DNA from: Anaerosphaera aminiphila DSM 21120
Lineage (GTDB): Bacteria > Bacillota > Clostridia > Tissierellales > Peptoniphilaceae
Assembly: GCF_900129925.1 (NCBI RefSeq)
Contig: NZ_FQXI01000005.1
Span: 1 to 64,000, forward strand
DNA: 64,000 nucleotides
Reading direction: 5' to 3'
A program made the translations under genes and the position numbers. A model generated the notes under the pieces. The model saw nothing but the letters and a program-made list of their open reading frames with translations. It was not told the DNA's origin and made no database searches. This document shows positions 35,059-42,990 of the stretch, one piece after another (the stretch's first letter is position 1; each line of letters starts with the position of its first letter).

Positions 35059-36506
35059 TTTTCACCTATCGTCATAATGTTTTTATAAATTTCCTCAAGA
35101 GAAGTCTCTCCTCTAACTAAAATATCTTCCATTGCCGATTTTAAAGGAATCATTCCACTTTTTTCTGCCAACTTTCTTAGGTCACTTAGAGAAGCTCCCT
35201 TGTTTATCGCTCTTTTTAATTCTTCATTTACTACCAGTATTTCAAAAACAGCAACTCGACCTCTATAGCCATTATAGCATTTTTCACATCCGACCGGTTC
35301 GTAAATTTCCATTTCTCTGCCATACAACTCTACATATTTTTTTACTTTTTTCTTACAACTACAAAGCTTTCTAAGCAATCTCTGAGATACTATTCCAATT
35401 ACGCCTGCTGATAATAAGTAATTGTCTATACCCATGTCCAGTAGCCTATAAATTGATGCAGGACTGTCATTGGCATGAATAGTACTAAAAACCAATCTGC
35501 CGCTAATTGACGCCTTAATTGCAGTGTCAGCTGTTTCTAAATTTCTAATTTCTCCAACCATTATTATGTCAGGATCTAATCTTAATATTGATTTTAAGCC
35601 TGATTCAAAATTTAAGCCTACTTTTTCATTTATTTCTATTTGATTAATCCCCTCAATTTTATATTCTACGGGATCTTCAATGGTCATTATATTTATTTCA
35701 TCACTTTTAAGAGATTTTAGCAAAGTATAAATTGTAGAAGTTTTACCGGACCCCGTTGGTCCGCAAATTAATAGAAGTCCATTTGGCTGGTGGGTTAAAG
35801 AGTTAATAATATTTAAATTTTCTTCTCTTAATCCTATTCCCTCTTTTGTATATTCAACTGTCTCTTTATTTAAAATTCTAAGTACTATTTTTTCTCCAAA
35901 AGACGTTGGCGTAGTTGCAACTCTTATATCTATACTCTTATTTAAATACTCATATGTAAATCGTCCATCTTGAGGAATATTTTTTACAGTATAGTCTAAG
36001 TTACTTAAAACTTTAATCCTAGTAATTAACATTTGTGTTGATTTCGGTGGAATTTCATCAATATAATTTAATACCCCATCAACTCTGGTTCTTATTGTAG
36101 AACCTTCCTTTTTGCTATCAATATGTATATCTGAAGAATTGTGTTCTATTCCATAGTCCAATAGGGAATTTAAAAGTCTAACTATTGGAGAGTCTATTAT
36201 GTCATTATCCAAAGTTTTTTCAAAAGCTGCATCTTCTTCTAATTCACTTAGTTCTTTTACTATCGTGGATTTATCATCTACCCTATAGATATTTTTCCTA
36301 TGTAAAATTAATTCTCTCTCTAAACAAATTTTAAAGATAATATTTTTGCCTGTCAATAACTTTAAATAAACAGAAGTATTTTGGTCATCAGAAATTGACC
36401 AAAATACTATGCTGTCTTTATTTTCATTTTGAGGAACTACATTGTATTTTATAGAAATATCTCTATTTATAATTTTTAAAGTTTCTCTGCTTAAAAAATT
36501 ATTCAT
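35055..36506 (-). CDS. pilB: Pilus assembly ATPase (PilB/ComGA/GspE)
   Basis: A 483-residue secretion ATPase. An N-terminal domain (about 1-100) precedes the motor: Walker A 'GPTGSGKTS' (249-257), Asp box 'IMTIEDPVEY', Walker B 'LRLDPDIIMVGEIRN', His box 'STIHANDS', and a four-cysteine zinc motif C-x-C...C-x2-C near 393-421. The zinc motif marks assembly (PilB/GspE) rather than retraction (PilT) ATPases. No PilT is nearby. The start at 36506 has GGAG upstream and overlaps the topA stop by 8 bases. Confidence 0.94.
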   Translation of the reverse strand: MNNFLSRETLKIINRDISIKYNVVPQNENKDSIVFWSISDDQNTSVYLKLLTGKNIIFKICLERELILHRKNIYRVDDKSTIVKELSELEEDAAFEKTLDNDIIDSPIVRLLNSLLDYGIEHNSSDIHIDSKKEGSTIRTRVDGVLNYIDEIPPKSTQMLITRIKVLSNLDYTVKNIPQDGRFTYEYLNKSIDIRVATTPTSFGEKIVLRILNKETVEYTKEGIGLREENLNIINSLTHQPNGLLLICGPTGSGKTSTIYTLLKSLKSDEINIMTIEDPVEYKIEGINQIEINEKVGLNFESGLKSILRLDPDIIMVGEIRNLETADTAIKASISGRLVFSTIHANDSPASIYRLLDMGIDNYLLSAGVIGIVSQRLLRKLCSCKKKVKKYVELYGREMEIYEPVGCEKCYNGYRGRVAVFEILVVNEELKRAINKGASLSDLRKLAEKSGMIPLKSAMEDILVRGETSLEEIYKNIMTIGEK

Positions 36507-38583
36507 TTTTCTCCTCTTTTACTTCTTCTCTATAACTACATGTTTTACTGCTACATTTTATAATATGCTCTTTTCTATTGCTAATTTCTACAAGAATTTC
36601 ATTACATTCAGGACATTTTCTATCTATTGGCTTGTTCCAGGTTACAAAGTCACACTCTGGATAATTACTACATCCAAAAAACTTACGACCTTTTTTACTT
36701 CTCTTTACAACTATATCTCCGCCGCATTTAGGACATTTTACATCTATCTTTTCAACAAGTGGCTTTGCATTTCTACAATCTGGAAATCCCGGACAGGCTA
36801 AGAATTTTCCAAATCGTCCCATTTTAATGACCATATTGCGTCCACATTTTTCACATTTTATATCAGTAACTTCATCTCGTATTTCAACTTTTTTAATTTT
36901 TTCTTCTGCCACTAACAGTTCTTTTTCAAATTTTTCATAAAAATCTTCTATTAGTTTTTTCCACTGTAATTTACCCTCTGCTATAGTATCTAATTCAGTT
37001 TCTAATTCAGCTGAAAATTTTTCATTTATTATATCCGGAAAATTTTCTATTAATATATCATTTACTGTAGTTCCAATTTCTGTTGGAATTAACTTTTTAT
37101 CTTCTACTACTACGTAGTATCTAGAAAGAAGTGTACTTATTGTAGGTGAATATGTTGACGGTCTACCTATTCCCAACTCTTCAAGTAATTTTATTAAACT
37201 TGCTTCATTATACCTTGCTGGTGGTTGAGTAAAATGTTGGTTTTTGTCAATTGAATCCAGTTTTAATTTATCATTAACTTCTAAATCAGGTAATATATTA
37301 TCTTTTTCTGAATCTATCTCGTAAACTTTTAAAAAACCGTCAAAACTAATTTGAGAACCTGATGCCTTAAATATTTCATTATTTGAATTAATACTAAGTC
37401 TCATAGTGTTATAAAGTGCAGGTTGCATTTGGGATGCCACAAATCTCTTCCAAATTAAATTATACAGTTTATACTCATCTCTACTAAGAGAGTCTTTTAT
37501 TAAATAGGGTGCCTTAGTTACATCTGTAGGTCTAATACACTCATGAGCATCTTGAACATTGTCTTTTTTCTTTGAAGAAGTATTTTTCTTAGAGTAACTA
37601 TCTCCATAGTTTTCTCCAATATACTTCATTAGAGAATCTAAAGCTTCTTGGGATATTCTAGTTGAATCCGTCCTCATATAAGTTATAAGACCTACTGAAC
37701 CCTCTCCTGGAATATCTATACCTTCATATAGTCTTTGAGCTAACATCATAGTTTTCTTAGTAGAGAAGTTTAGTTTCTTGGAAGCTTCCTGTTGCACTGT
37801 CGATGTTGTAAAAGGTTGGCTTGGATTTTTCTTCTTAACTCCTTTTTTAATGTCTGAAACTATAAAATTTTCTCTATCTATATTTTGTAAAATTTCATCT
37901 GCCTTGTTCTCATTTTTTATTTCTACTTTTTTAATTTTTCCATTTTCTAAAGTTCCATAGTACTTTGCTTCAAAACTTTTCCTGGATTTTTTTAAATTAG
38001 CTTCTATACTCCAATATTCTTCAGATATAAAGTCTTCAATTTCCTGTTCTCTATCACAAATAATTTTCAACACCACTGATTGAACTCTACCTGCCGAAAG
38101 ACCGCTTTTTACTTTTTTCCATAGTAGTGGACTTATCTTATATCCAACTAATCTATCTAATACCCTGCGCGCTTGCTGAGCGTCTACTAAATTTATATCT
38201 ATCGCTCTTGGAGATTTTATTTGTTTTTTTACAGTATCTTTTGTTATTTCATTAAAAGTTACTCTTGATTTACTATTTGGATCAATATCAAGTATATGCG
38301 CTAAATGCCAAGATATTGCTTCTCCTTCTCTATCTGGGTCAGTTGCCAAAAACACTTTATTTGAAGCTTTGGCATCTTTTTTTAAGCTCTTTATTAAATC
38401 TCCCTTGCCCCTTATATTTATATATTTAGGCTCAAAGTCATTTTCTATATCTATCCCCAGTGTACTCTTTGGAAGGTCTCGTATGTGTCCAACAGAAGCA
38501 ACTACTTTATAATTACTTCCTAACATTTTTTTTATTGTTTTTGCCTTTGTTGGTGACTCTACTATTACTAAATTTCTAGCCAA
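36499..38583 (-). CDS. topA: DNA topoisomerase I
   Basis: A 694-residue type IA topoisomerase that relaxes negative supercoils. An N-terminal Toprim domain ('VIVESPTKAKTIKKML', 'ATDPDREGEAISWHLA') is followed by the cleavage region with the catalytic Tyr in 'GLITYMRTDSTR', then C-terminal zinc ribbons ('CEKCGRNMVIKMGRFGKFLAC', 'CPKCGGDIV', 'CPECNEIL'). It starts with TTG at 38583, behind AAGGAG. It has its own promoter, and pilB overlaps its end, so the pilus genes appear to be in the topA transcript. Confidence 0.97.
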   Translation of the reverse strand: MARNLVIVESPTKAKTIKKMLGSNYKVVASVGHIRDLPKSTLGIDIENDFEPKYINIRGKGDLIKSLKKDAKASNKVFLATDPDREGEAISWHLAHILDIDPNSKSRVTFNEITKDTVKKQIKSPRAIDINLVDAQQARRVLDRLVGYKISPLLWKKVKSGLSAGRVQSVVLKIICDREQEIEDFISEEYWSIEANLKKSRKSFEAKYYGTLENGKIKKVEIKNENKADEILQNIDRENFIVSDIKKGVKKKNPSQPFTTSTVQQEASKKLNFSTKKTMMLAQRLYEGIDIPGEGSVGLITYMRTDSTRISQEALDSLMKYIGENYGDSYSKKNTSSKKKDNVQDAHECIRPTDVTKAPYLIKDSLSRDEYKLYNLIWKRFVASQMQPALYNTMRLSINSNNEIFKASGSQISFDGFLKVYEIDSEKDNILPDLEVNDKLKLDSIDKNQHFTQPPARYNEASLIKLLEELGIGRPSTYSPTISTLLSRYYVVVEDKKLIPTEIGTTVNDILIENFPDIINEKFSAELETELDTIAEGKLQWKKLIEDFYEKFEKELLVAEEKIKKVEIRDEVTDIKCEKCGRNMVIKMGRFGKFLACPGFPDCRNAKPLVEKIDVKCPKCGGDIVVKRSKKGRKFFGCSNYPECDFVTWNKPIDRKCPECNEILVEISNRKEHIIKCSSKTCSYREEVKEEKNE

Positions 38584-38649
38584 ACCTACACTCCTTTATT
38601 TTTTATGAATTAAATTGTCATATTCATATTCAAAATTTTAATTGATTAT

Positions 38650-38678
38650 ATAATAACAGCAAATTTCCATATCTTCAA
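38650..38678 (-). promoter_or_regulatory. Putative topA promoter
   Basis: TTGAAG (38673-38678), 17 bases, TATTAT (38650-38655), reading toward topA after the terminator of the NlpC/P60 gene. This leaves a leader of about 60 bases in which I see no further structure. Confidence 0.65.
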
Positions 38679-38692
38679 GAATAAAGAAAATA

Positions 38693-38734
38693 AAAAAATT
38701 CTCTTTATAAAAATTTATCCTATAAAGAGAATTT
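38693..38734 (-). terminator. Intrinsic terminator after the NlpC/P60 gene
   Basis: A stem of 15 bp (AATTCTCTTTATA with its complement) around a short A/T loop, followed by TTTTTTTATTTTC on the minus strand. Confidence 0.85.
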
Positions 38735-38760
38735 TATTCACTTAAAATAACTATTAAAAT

Positions 38761-39735
38761 TTATAATACTCTAGTAGCATTTACATATCTACTATTGTAA
38801 TAATCTTCACTTAATGATGAAACCATAACCTTACCTTGTCCACTTGATGCATGTACAAAATTGTCATTTCCCATATAAATACCCACATGAGAGACTCCTC
38901 CCCCAGAGGTATTAAAGAATACTAAATCACCAGGCATAAGATTATTTCTTGAAACTTGAGCTCCATAGCTAGATTGTTCTGAAGAAGATCTTGGCAAGTT
39001 AACTCCAAGTTTTTCTTTATATACAGAATATATTAATCCTGAACAGTCAAAACCACCATCTCCTGTTGCTCCATATACATATGTAGCGCCAAGATTATTT
39101 AAGGCTAAATCAATAGCTTCATTTGCTTTTTCGTTGTTTGAAGGTATATTTTCTTCAACTCTATCTGTATTTACAGATTCTACATTTTTATTTCTTGCAG
39201 TTTCTGCAATTTCTCTTTCCTCTTGTTCTAATGTCTCTATTTTTACCACATTAGAATCTTTAGTTTCTATCTTTGGTGCATCAAACTTTGCAACTTCTGT
39301 TCCAACGAATTCTAAATTTGATTTTGAAACTTGACCTTTTACATTGTCTTCACTTCTAACAACAAGATTTTCGCCTAAATCTTCAACTAATACTACTTCT
39401 TCTCCTAAAAATAAACTACGAATTATTTGTCCGTTAGAATCTTTAATAGAAGTATTTTTTACAACCTTGTATGTTGTTGTTTCTGATTCAGTTACTTGAA
39501 TCTTTTCAACAGGAATTGTAACTTTAGCTTTTCCCTTAGACACTATGTATCCATCTTCTACTTTTTCTACTATTTCAGCTACTTCTCCGGCTTCAAAGTA
39601 TACTTTATTTCCACTATAAGTTGTTTGAACGTGCTCATTCACGAAAATCCCAGTATCCTTTAGACCAAATAATGACACTAAACAAAGTGCTGTTAGTCCA
39701 ACAGGAATTTTATTTTTTATATTAATATTCAACAA
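38761..39735 (-). CDS. Secreted NlpC/P60 cell-wall hydrolase with SH3 region
   Basis: A 324-residue exported endopeptidase. An N-terminal hydrophobic segment (about 10-25) serves as signal or anchor; residues about 38-145 form two SH3-like stretches; a Glu-rich linker leads to the NlpC/P60 domain (about 203-324) with Cys231 in 'GGFDCSGLIYSVY', His283 in 'SHVGIYMG' and His295 in 'FVHASS'. It cuts stem peptides of peptidoglycan. The start is probably TTG at 39735 with AAGGAG upstream. It has its own promoter and terminator. Confidence 0.93.
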   Translation of the reverse strand: MLNINIKNKIPVGLTALCLVSLFGLKDTGIFVNEHVQTTYSGNKVYFEAGEVAEIVEKVEDGYIVSKGKAKVTIPVEKIQVTESETTTYKVVKNTSIKDSNGQIIRSLFLGEEVVLVEDLGENLVVRSEDNVKGQVSKSNLEFVGTEVAKFDAPKIETKDSNVVKIETLEQEEREIAETARNKNVESVNTDRVEENIPSNNEKANEAIDLALNNLGATYVYGATGDGGFDCSGLIYSVYKEKLGVNLPRSSSEQSSYGAQVSRNNLMPGDLVFFNTSGGGVSHVGIYMGNDNFVHASSGQGKVMVSSLSEDYYNSRYVNATRVL

Positions 39736-39778
39736 TATATAACACTCCTTAATCGCTTTTCAAAATTAATTCTATTAA

Positions 39779-39807
39779 AGTATAACAAATTGGTTACAGA
39801 AAAGCAA
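39779..39807 (-). promoter_or_regulatory. Putative promoter of the NlpC/P60 gene
   Basis: TTGCTT (39802-39807), 17 bases, TATACT (39779-39784). The -35 touches the end of the long rnpB terminator stem. Confidence 0.55.
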
Positions 39808-39858
39808 TAAAAGATTACAAAATTATTAAAATCTTTAATAATTTTGTAATCTTTTATT
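39806..39858 (-). terminator. Very long perfect hairpin after rnpB
   Basis: Arms of 25 bases (39806-39830 with 39834-39858) pair perfectly around a 3-base loop (ATC). The arm begins AATAAAAGATTACAAAATT. T-rich bases are inside the stem rather than after it. It lies about 19 bases past the RNase P RNA 3' end and is probably its terminator. Confidence 0.7.
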
Positions 39859-39876
39859 AAGTAGTCTTTAAAATTA

Positions 39877-40207
39877 GCAAGTAAATCTGTAAGCTGTGTT
39901 CTGTTTTATCAATCATCTATCTACTTTTATCGTTGCCGATAAAATCTAGCGACCTACCTACTGGCAGATGCGAGCAGCATCTGTTTTATCCTGTTTTGGT
40001 CTTGCTCCGAATGGGGTTTACATGGCATTATTATTGCTAATAACCCGGTGAGCTCTTACCTCACCTTTCCACCCTTACCAATAAATTGGCGGTATATCTC
40101 TGTTGCACTAGCCTTAGGGTCGCCCCCACCGGTCGTTAACCGGCATCCTGCTCTGTGGAGCACAGACTTTCCTCATCAAATTTGATGCGATTGACCAATT
40201 TACTTGC
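39877..40207 (-). ncRNA. rnpB: RNase P catalytic RNA
   Basis: The minus strand shows the RNase P core: P1 arms GCAAGTAAAT at both ends (40198-40207 with 39877-39886), the conserved 'GAGGAAAGTCTGTGCTCC' near the 5' end, 'GGGGGCGACCC', 'GGTAAGGGTGGAAAGGTGAGG', 'GTAAACCCCATTCGGAGCA' and the 3' 'ACAGAACACAGCTTACAG' that closes P4. It removes 5' leaders from tRNA precursors with protein RnpA. Bounds are taken from P1 pairing. It starts 16 bases after the nif3-like stop and has its own promoter. Confidence 0.96.
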
Positions 40208-40214
40208 CTTTATT

Positions 40215-40243
40215 ATTTTAGCACTATTTACCTATATCATCAA
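40215..40243 (-). promoter_or_regulatory. Putative rnpB promoter inside the 3' end of the nif3-like gene
   Basis: TTGATG (40238-40243), 17 bases, TAAAAT (40215-40220); the transcript would start about 7 bases later at the first G of RNase P RNA. The -35 and most of the spacer lie within the last codons of the upstream gene. Confidence 0.7.
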
Positions 40244-41018
40244 ATGAAATTTCATAATTATTTTTAATTATTGGATATATATTTATTTCAAATTTATTTT
40301 TTAAATATTTTTTAATTTCATTTACAATTATTTTTTCACCATTAAAATGTCCAACATCTATTAATGTAATACCCTCTTCATAGGCAAGTTGTCCATCGTG
40401 ATACTTTATGTCACCTGTTATATATACATCTGACTTCTCTTCAGATGCCAAACTAATAAAATCAGATCCTGAACCTCCGCAAAGAGATACTTGCTCCACA
40501 AAATTTGTTTTTTTGCCATATATCTTTATATTTTTTGTATTTAAGCTGATTTTTAATAACTCTACAAAGTCCTCTAACGAAATTTTTTTCTTTAAGTATC
40601 CTGTCTTTCCCAAGTAAAATCCATTCTCCGTCCTATATAGGCCTTTTACACCCTCTAATTTAAGCAAGCTACATAACAAGTCGTTAACTCCACCTTCTGC
40701 TATATCTAGTGTAGTGTGTGCGCTGTAAATTGAAATGTCGTTTTTTATAGCCTTTATTATATTCTTTCCAACATAATCACCATTATCTATAGATTTTATT
40801 GAAGAAAAAAACATTGGATGGTGTGTAATAATCAACTTTGCATTTTTTTCAATTGCCATATCTACCACTTCATCAAATAAATCCAAAGACACTACTACAT
40901 TCTCGACTTTTTCATCTTTAAAGTATATCTGTGCTCCTGAATTGTCCCAAGATTCTTCATACTCTCTTTTAGCCCAAAGTTCAACATAATTTACAATCTC
41001 TTCTACTCTATATTGCAT
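40224..41018 (-). CDS. Nif3-like dinuclear metal centre protein
   Basis: A 264-residue member of the YbgI/Nif3 family. Metal-binding residues are seen in 'LIITHHPMFFSSIKSI', 'SAHTTLDIAEGGVND' and the C-terminal 'GLTLIDVGHF'-type segment 'GITLIDVGHFNGE'. These proteins form toroid hexamers with two metals per subunit; their reaction is uncertain, though a GTP cyclohydrolase-like activity has been proposed for relatives. The start overlaps the end of trmK by 16 bases, the usual pairing in Firmicutes. Confidence 0.93.
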   Translation of the reverse strand: MQYRVEEIVNYVELWAKREYEESWDNSGAQIYFKDEKVENVVVSLDLFDEVVDMAIEKNAKLIITHHPMFFSSIKSIDNGDYVGKNIIKAIKNDISIYSAHTTLDIAEGGVNDLLCSLLKLEGVKGLYRTENGFYLGKTGYLKKKISLEDFVELLKISLNTKNIKIYGKKTNFVEQVSLCGGSGSDFISLASEEKSDVYITGDIKYHDGQLAYEEGITLIDVGHFNGEKIIVNEIKKYLKNKFEINIYPIIKNNYEISFDDIGK

Positions 41019-41701
41019 ATTAATCTCCTATACTCTCTATTTTCACTTAACAAATCACCTATTCTGCTTTTTGATTTAGCTGTCAACTCTTCACCTTTTA
41101 TAGCATTAATAATATTTTCATTGTATTTTATTTTATTATTTAAAAATTCTTTTAAAATAGGTGCCTTTTCATCATATAAAGTTTTTGGAACTGTATAAAA
41201 AATTTCCTCTACTAAATTTTTATCTTCCCTGTAATAGGCAACTATTATCTCAAAGAATCTATTGTCTTCAAATATAATTTCCTCATTTACAATTTTAAAG
41301 TTATTTTCATATAAGTACTTTCTCAACAAATGCTGTCCCTGCATTGGCTGTAGTATTAACCTTTTAAAATTTTTAACTAATTCAATGTCTTTTTTTAAAA
41401 TGTCTGATATTAACTGACCACCCATTCCGGCAATAATAACCGTATCAACTTCAGACTCACTTAAAACTTCAAGTCCATTTCCAACTCTTGGAAAAACTTT
41501 TTCTTCATTGTGCATGTCTTTTACTAGAGAAATACTCTTATTTAAAGAGTCTTCACTTATATCTGAACATATTACAAAGTCACTTATATTTTCATTTACT
41601 AAAAAATTTGGTATTAGACCGTGATCTGTTCCAATATCTGCTACTTTTGAACCCTTGTCTACCATTTCAGCAATGGTCTTTAATCTATTTGATATATCCA
41701 T
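41003..41701 (-). CDS. trmK: tRNA (adenine(22)-N1)-methyltransferase
   Basis: A 232-residue SAM-dependent methyltransferase forming m1A22 in the D arm of tRNA. The Rossmann site is 'VADIGTDHGLIPNFLV' and 'VIIAGMGGQLISDIL' is the family signature; 'LILQPMQGQHLLRKYL' follows. I chose ATG at 41701 with GGAGAG upstream; a GTG four codons earlier is possible. Lies between rpoD and the nif3-like gene, as in other Firmicutes. Confidence 0.94.
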   Translation of the reverse strand: MDISNRLKTIAEMVDKGSKVADIGTDHGLIPNFLVNENISDFVICSDISEDSLNKSISLVKDMHNEEKVFPRVGNGLEVLSESEVDTVIIAGMGGQLISDILKKDIELVKNFKRLILQPMQGQHLLRKYLYENNFKIVNEEIIFEDNRFFEIIVAYYREDKNLVEEIFYTVPKTLYDEKAPILKEFLNNKIKYNENIINAIKGEELTAKSKSRIGDLLSENREYRRLICNIE

Positions 41702-41747
41702 TAATCTCTCCACACCTATTTATTTCCTTCAATTATTTTCAATTTAT

Positions 41748-41776
41748 AGTATATATTATAATAAATGTTGCTTCAA
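41748..41776 (-). promoter_or_regulatory. Putative promoter of trmK
   Basis: TTGAAG (41771-41776), 17 bases, TATACT (41748-41753), just after the rpoD terminator and about 40 bases before trmK. Confidence 0.65.
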
Positions 41777-41791
41777 TTCTTAAATCCATTA

Positions 41792-41833
41792 AATAAAAAA
41801 ACGATAAGTTATAAATAAATTAACTTATCGTTT
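41792..41833 (-). terminator. Intrinsic terminator after rpoD
   Basis: A perfect 13-bp stem (41799-41811 with 41821-41833, arm AAACGATAAGTTA), 9-base loop, then TTTTTTTATTT on the minus strand. Confidence 0.88.
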
Positions 41834-41856
41834 AAGTGTATTTCTATTTCTTCGAT

Positions 41857-42978
41857 TTATTCTAAGAAGTCTTTCAATTTTTTACTTCTACTAGGGTGTC
41901 TAAGTTTTCTTAAAGCTTTTGCTTCAATTTGTCTGATTCTCTCTCTTGTAACATCGAATTCTTTTCCAACTTCCTCAAGAGTTCTCGCCCTGCCATCATC
42001 TAGCCCAAATCTAAGTGTTAAAACCTTTTTTTCTCTGTCTGTTAATGTTTCCAACACATCGCCTAATTGCTCTTTTAAAAGGGCGAATGTGGCAGCGTCA
42101 GATGGTGATAAAATTTCATCATCTGGTATAAAATCTCCCAAATGAGAATCTTCTTCTTCGCCTATAGGAGTTTCCAAGGACACAGGTTCTTGAGCTATCT
42201 TTTGAATTTCTCTTACTTTTTCAACATCTAGGTTCATTTCCTTTGCAATCTCTTCTGGATATGCATCTCTTCCAAGTTCTTGAACTAATTGTCTTTGTAC
42301 TCTAACTAATTTATTTATTGTCTCTACCATATGCACTGGTATTCTAATAGTTCTCGCTTGATCGGCAATAGCTCTAGTTATAGCCTGTCTAATCCACCAT
42401 GTTGCATAAGTTGAAAATTTAAATCCCTTTGTATAGTCAAACTTTTCTACAGCTTTCATAAGTCCAAGATTTCCCTCTTGAATTAAGTCCAGAAAGCTCA
42501 TTCCTCTTCCCACATATCTCTTAGCTATAGATACAACTAATCTTAAATTTGCCTCTGCCAATTCTTGCTTTGCATCTTCGTCTCCGGCTTCCATTCTCTT
42601 TGCTATTTCAACTTCTTCAGGTCCTGTAAGCAAAGGAATTTTTCCAATTTCCTTTAAATACATTCTAACCGGATCATCCACACTTATTCCCTTTGGAACA
42701 GACAAATCTTCTTTTTCTTCAGTTACTTCTTCTATAACTTCTTCTTCTATTTTTTTATCATCTAATATTTCTATGCCATCTTTTTCAAAGTCTCGATATA
42801 TTAGATCAATTTCATCACTTTCAGTTTCCATTTCACCAAGGGCATCTATAATTTCAGTGTAAGTTAAATTTCCCTTTGCCTTTCCGGCATTTTTTAAAGT
42901 GTCAATTATACTGGCTTTCTTGCCTACCATGTCTATATCATCATCTACTTCTAAATTTAGTTTTTTTTCTTCGTCCAT
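41857..42978 (-). CDS. rpoD: Primary sigma factor RpoD (SigA)
   Basis: A 373-residue housekeeping sigma factor. A short acidic N-terminus is followed by region 1.2 ('[17 protein letters not shown]'), region 2 ('[19 protein letters not shown]', '[19 protein letters not shown]', '[13 protein letters not shown]' for -10 binding), region 3 and region 4 ('[19 protein letters not shown]', '[19 protein letters not shown]' for -35 binding). The intact regions agree with the TTGACA/TATAAT promoters seen across the window. It ends the dnaG-rpoD pair. Confidence 0.98.
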   Translation of the reverse strand: MDEEKKLNLEVDDDIDMVGKKASIIDTLKNAGKAKGNLTYTEIIDALGEMETESDEIDLIYRDFEKDGIEILDDKKIEEEVIEEVTEEKEDLSVPKGISVDDPVRMYLKEIGKIPLLTGPEEVEIAKRMEAGDEDAKQELAEANLRLVVSIAKRYVGRGMSFLDLIQEGNLGLMKAVEKFDYTKGFKFSTYATWWIRQAITRAIADQARTIRIPVHMVETINKLVRVQRQLVQELGRDAYPEEIAKEMNLDVEKVREIQKIAQEPVSLETPIGEEEDSHLGDFIPDDEILSPSDAATFALLKEQLGDVLETLTDREKKVLTLRFGLDDGRARTLEEVGKEFDVTRERIRQIEAKALRKLRHPSRSKKLKDFLE

Positions 42979-42990
42979 ACTAATTCCTCC

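Noticed and set aside
39736-40223. Possible small protein genes around rnpB
   Set aside because: The conserved RNase P RNA core explains the whole region; short frames there lack ribosome-binding sites.
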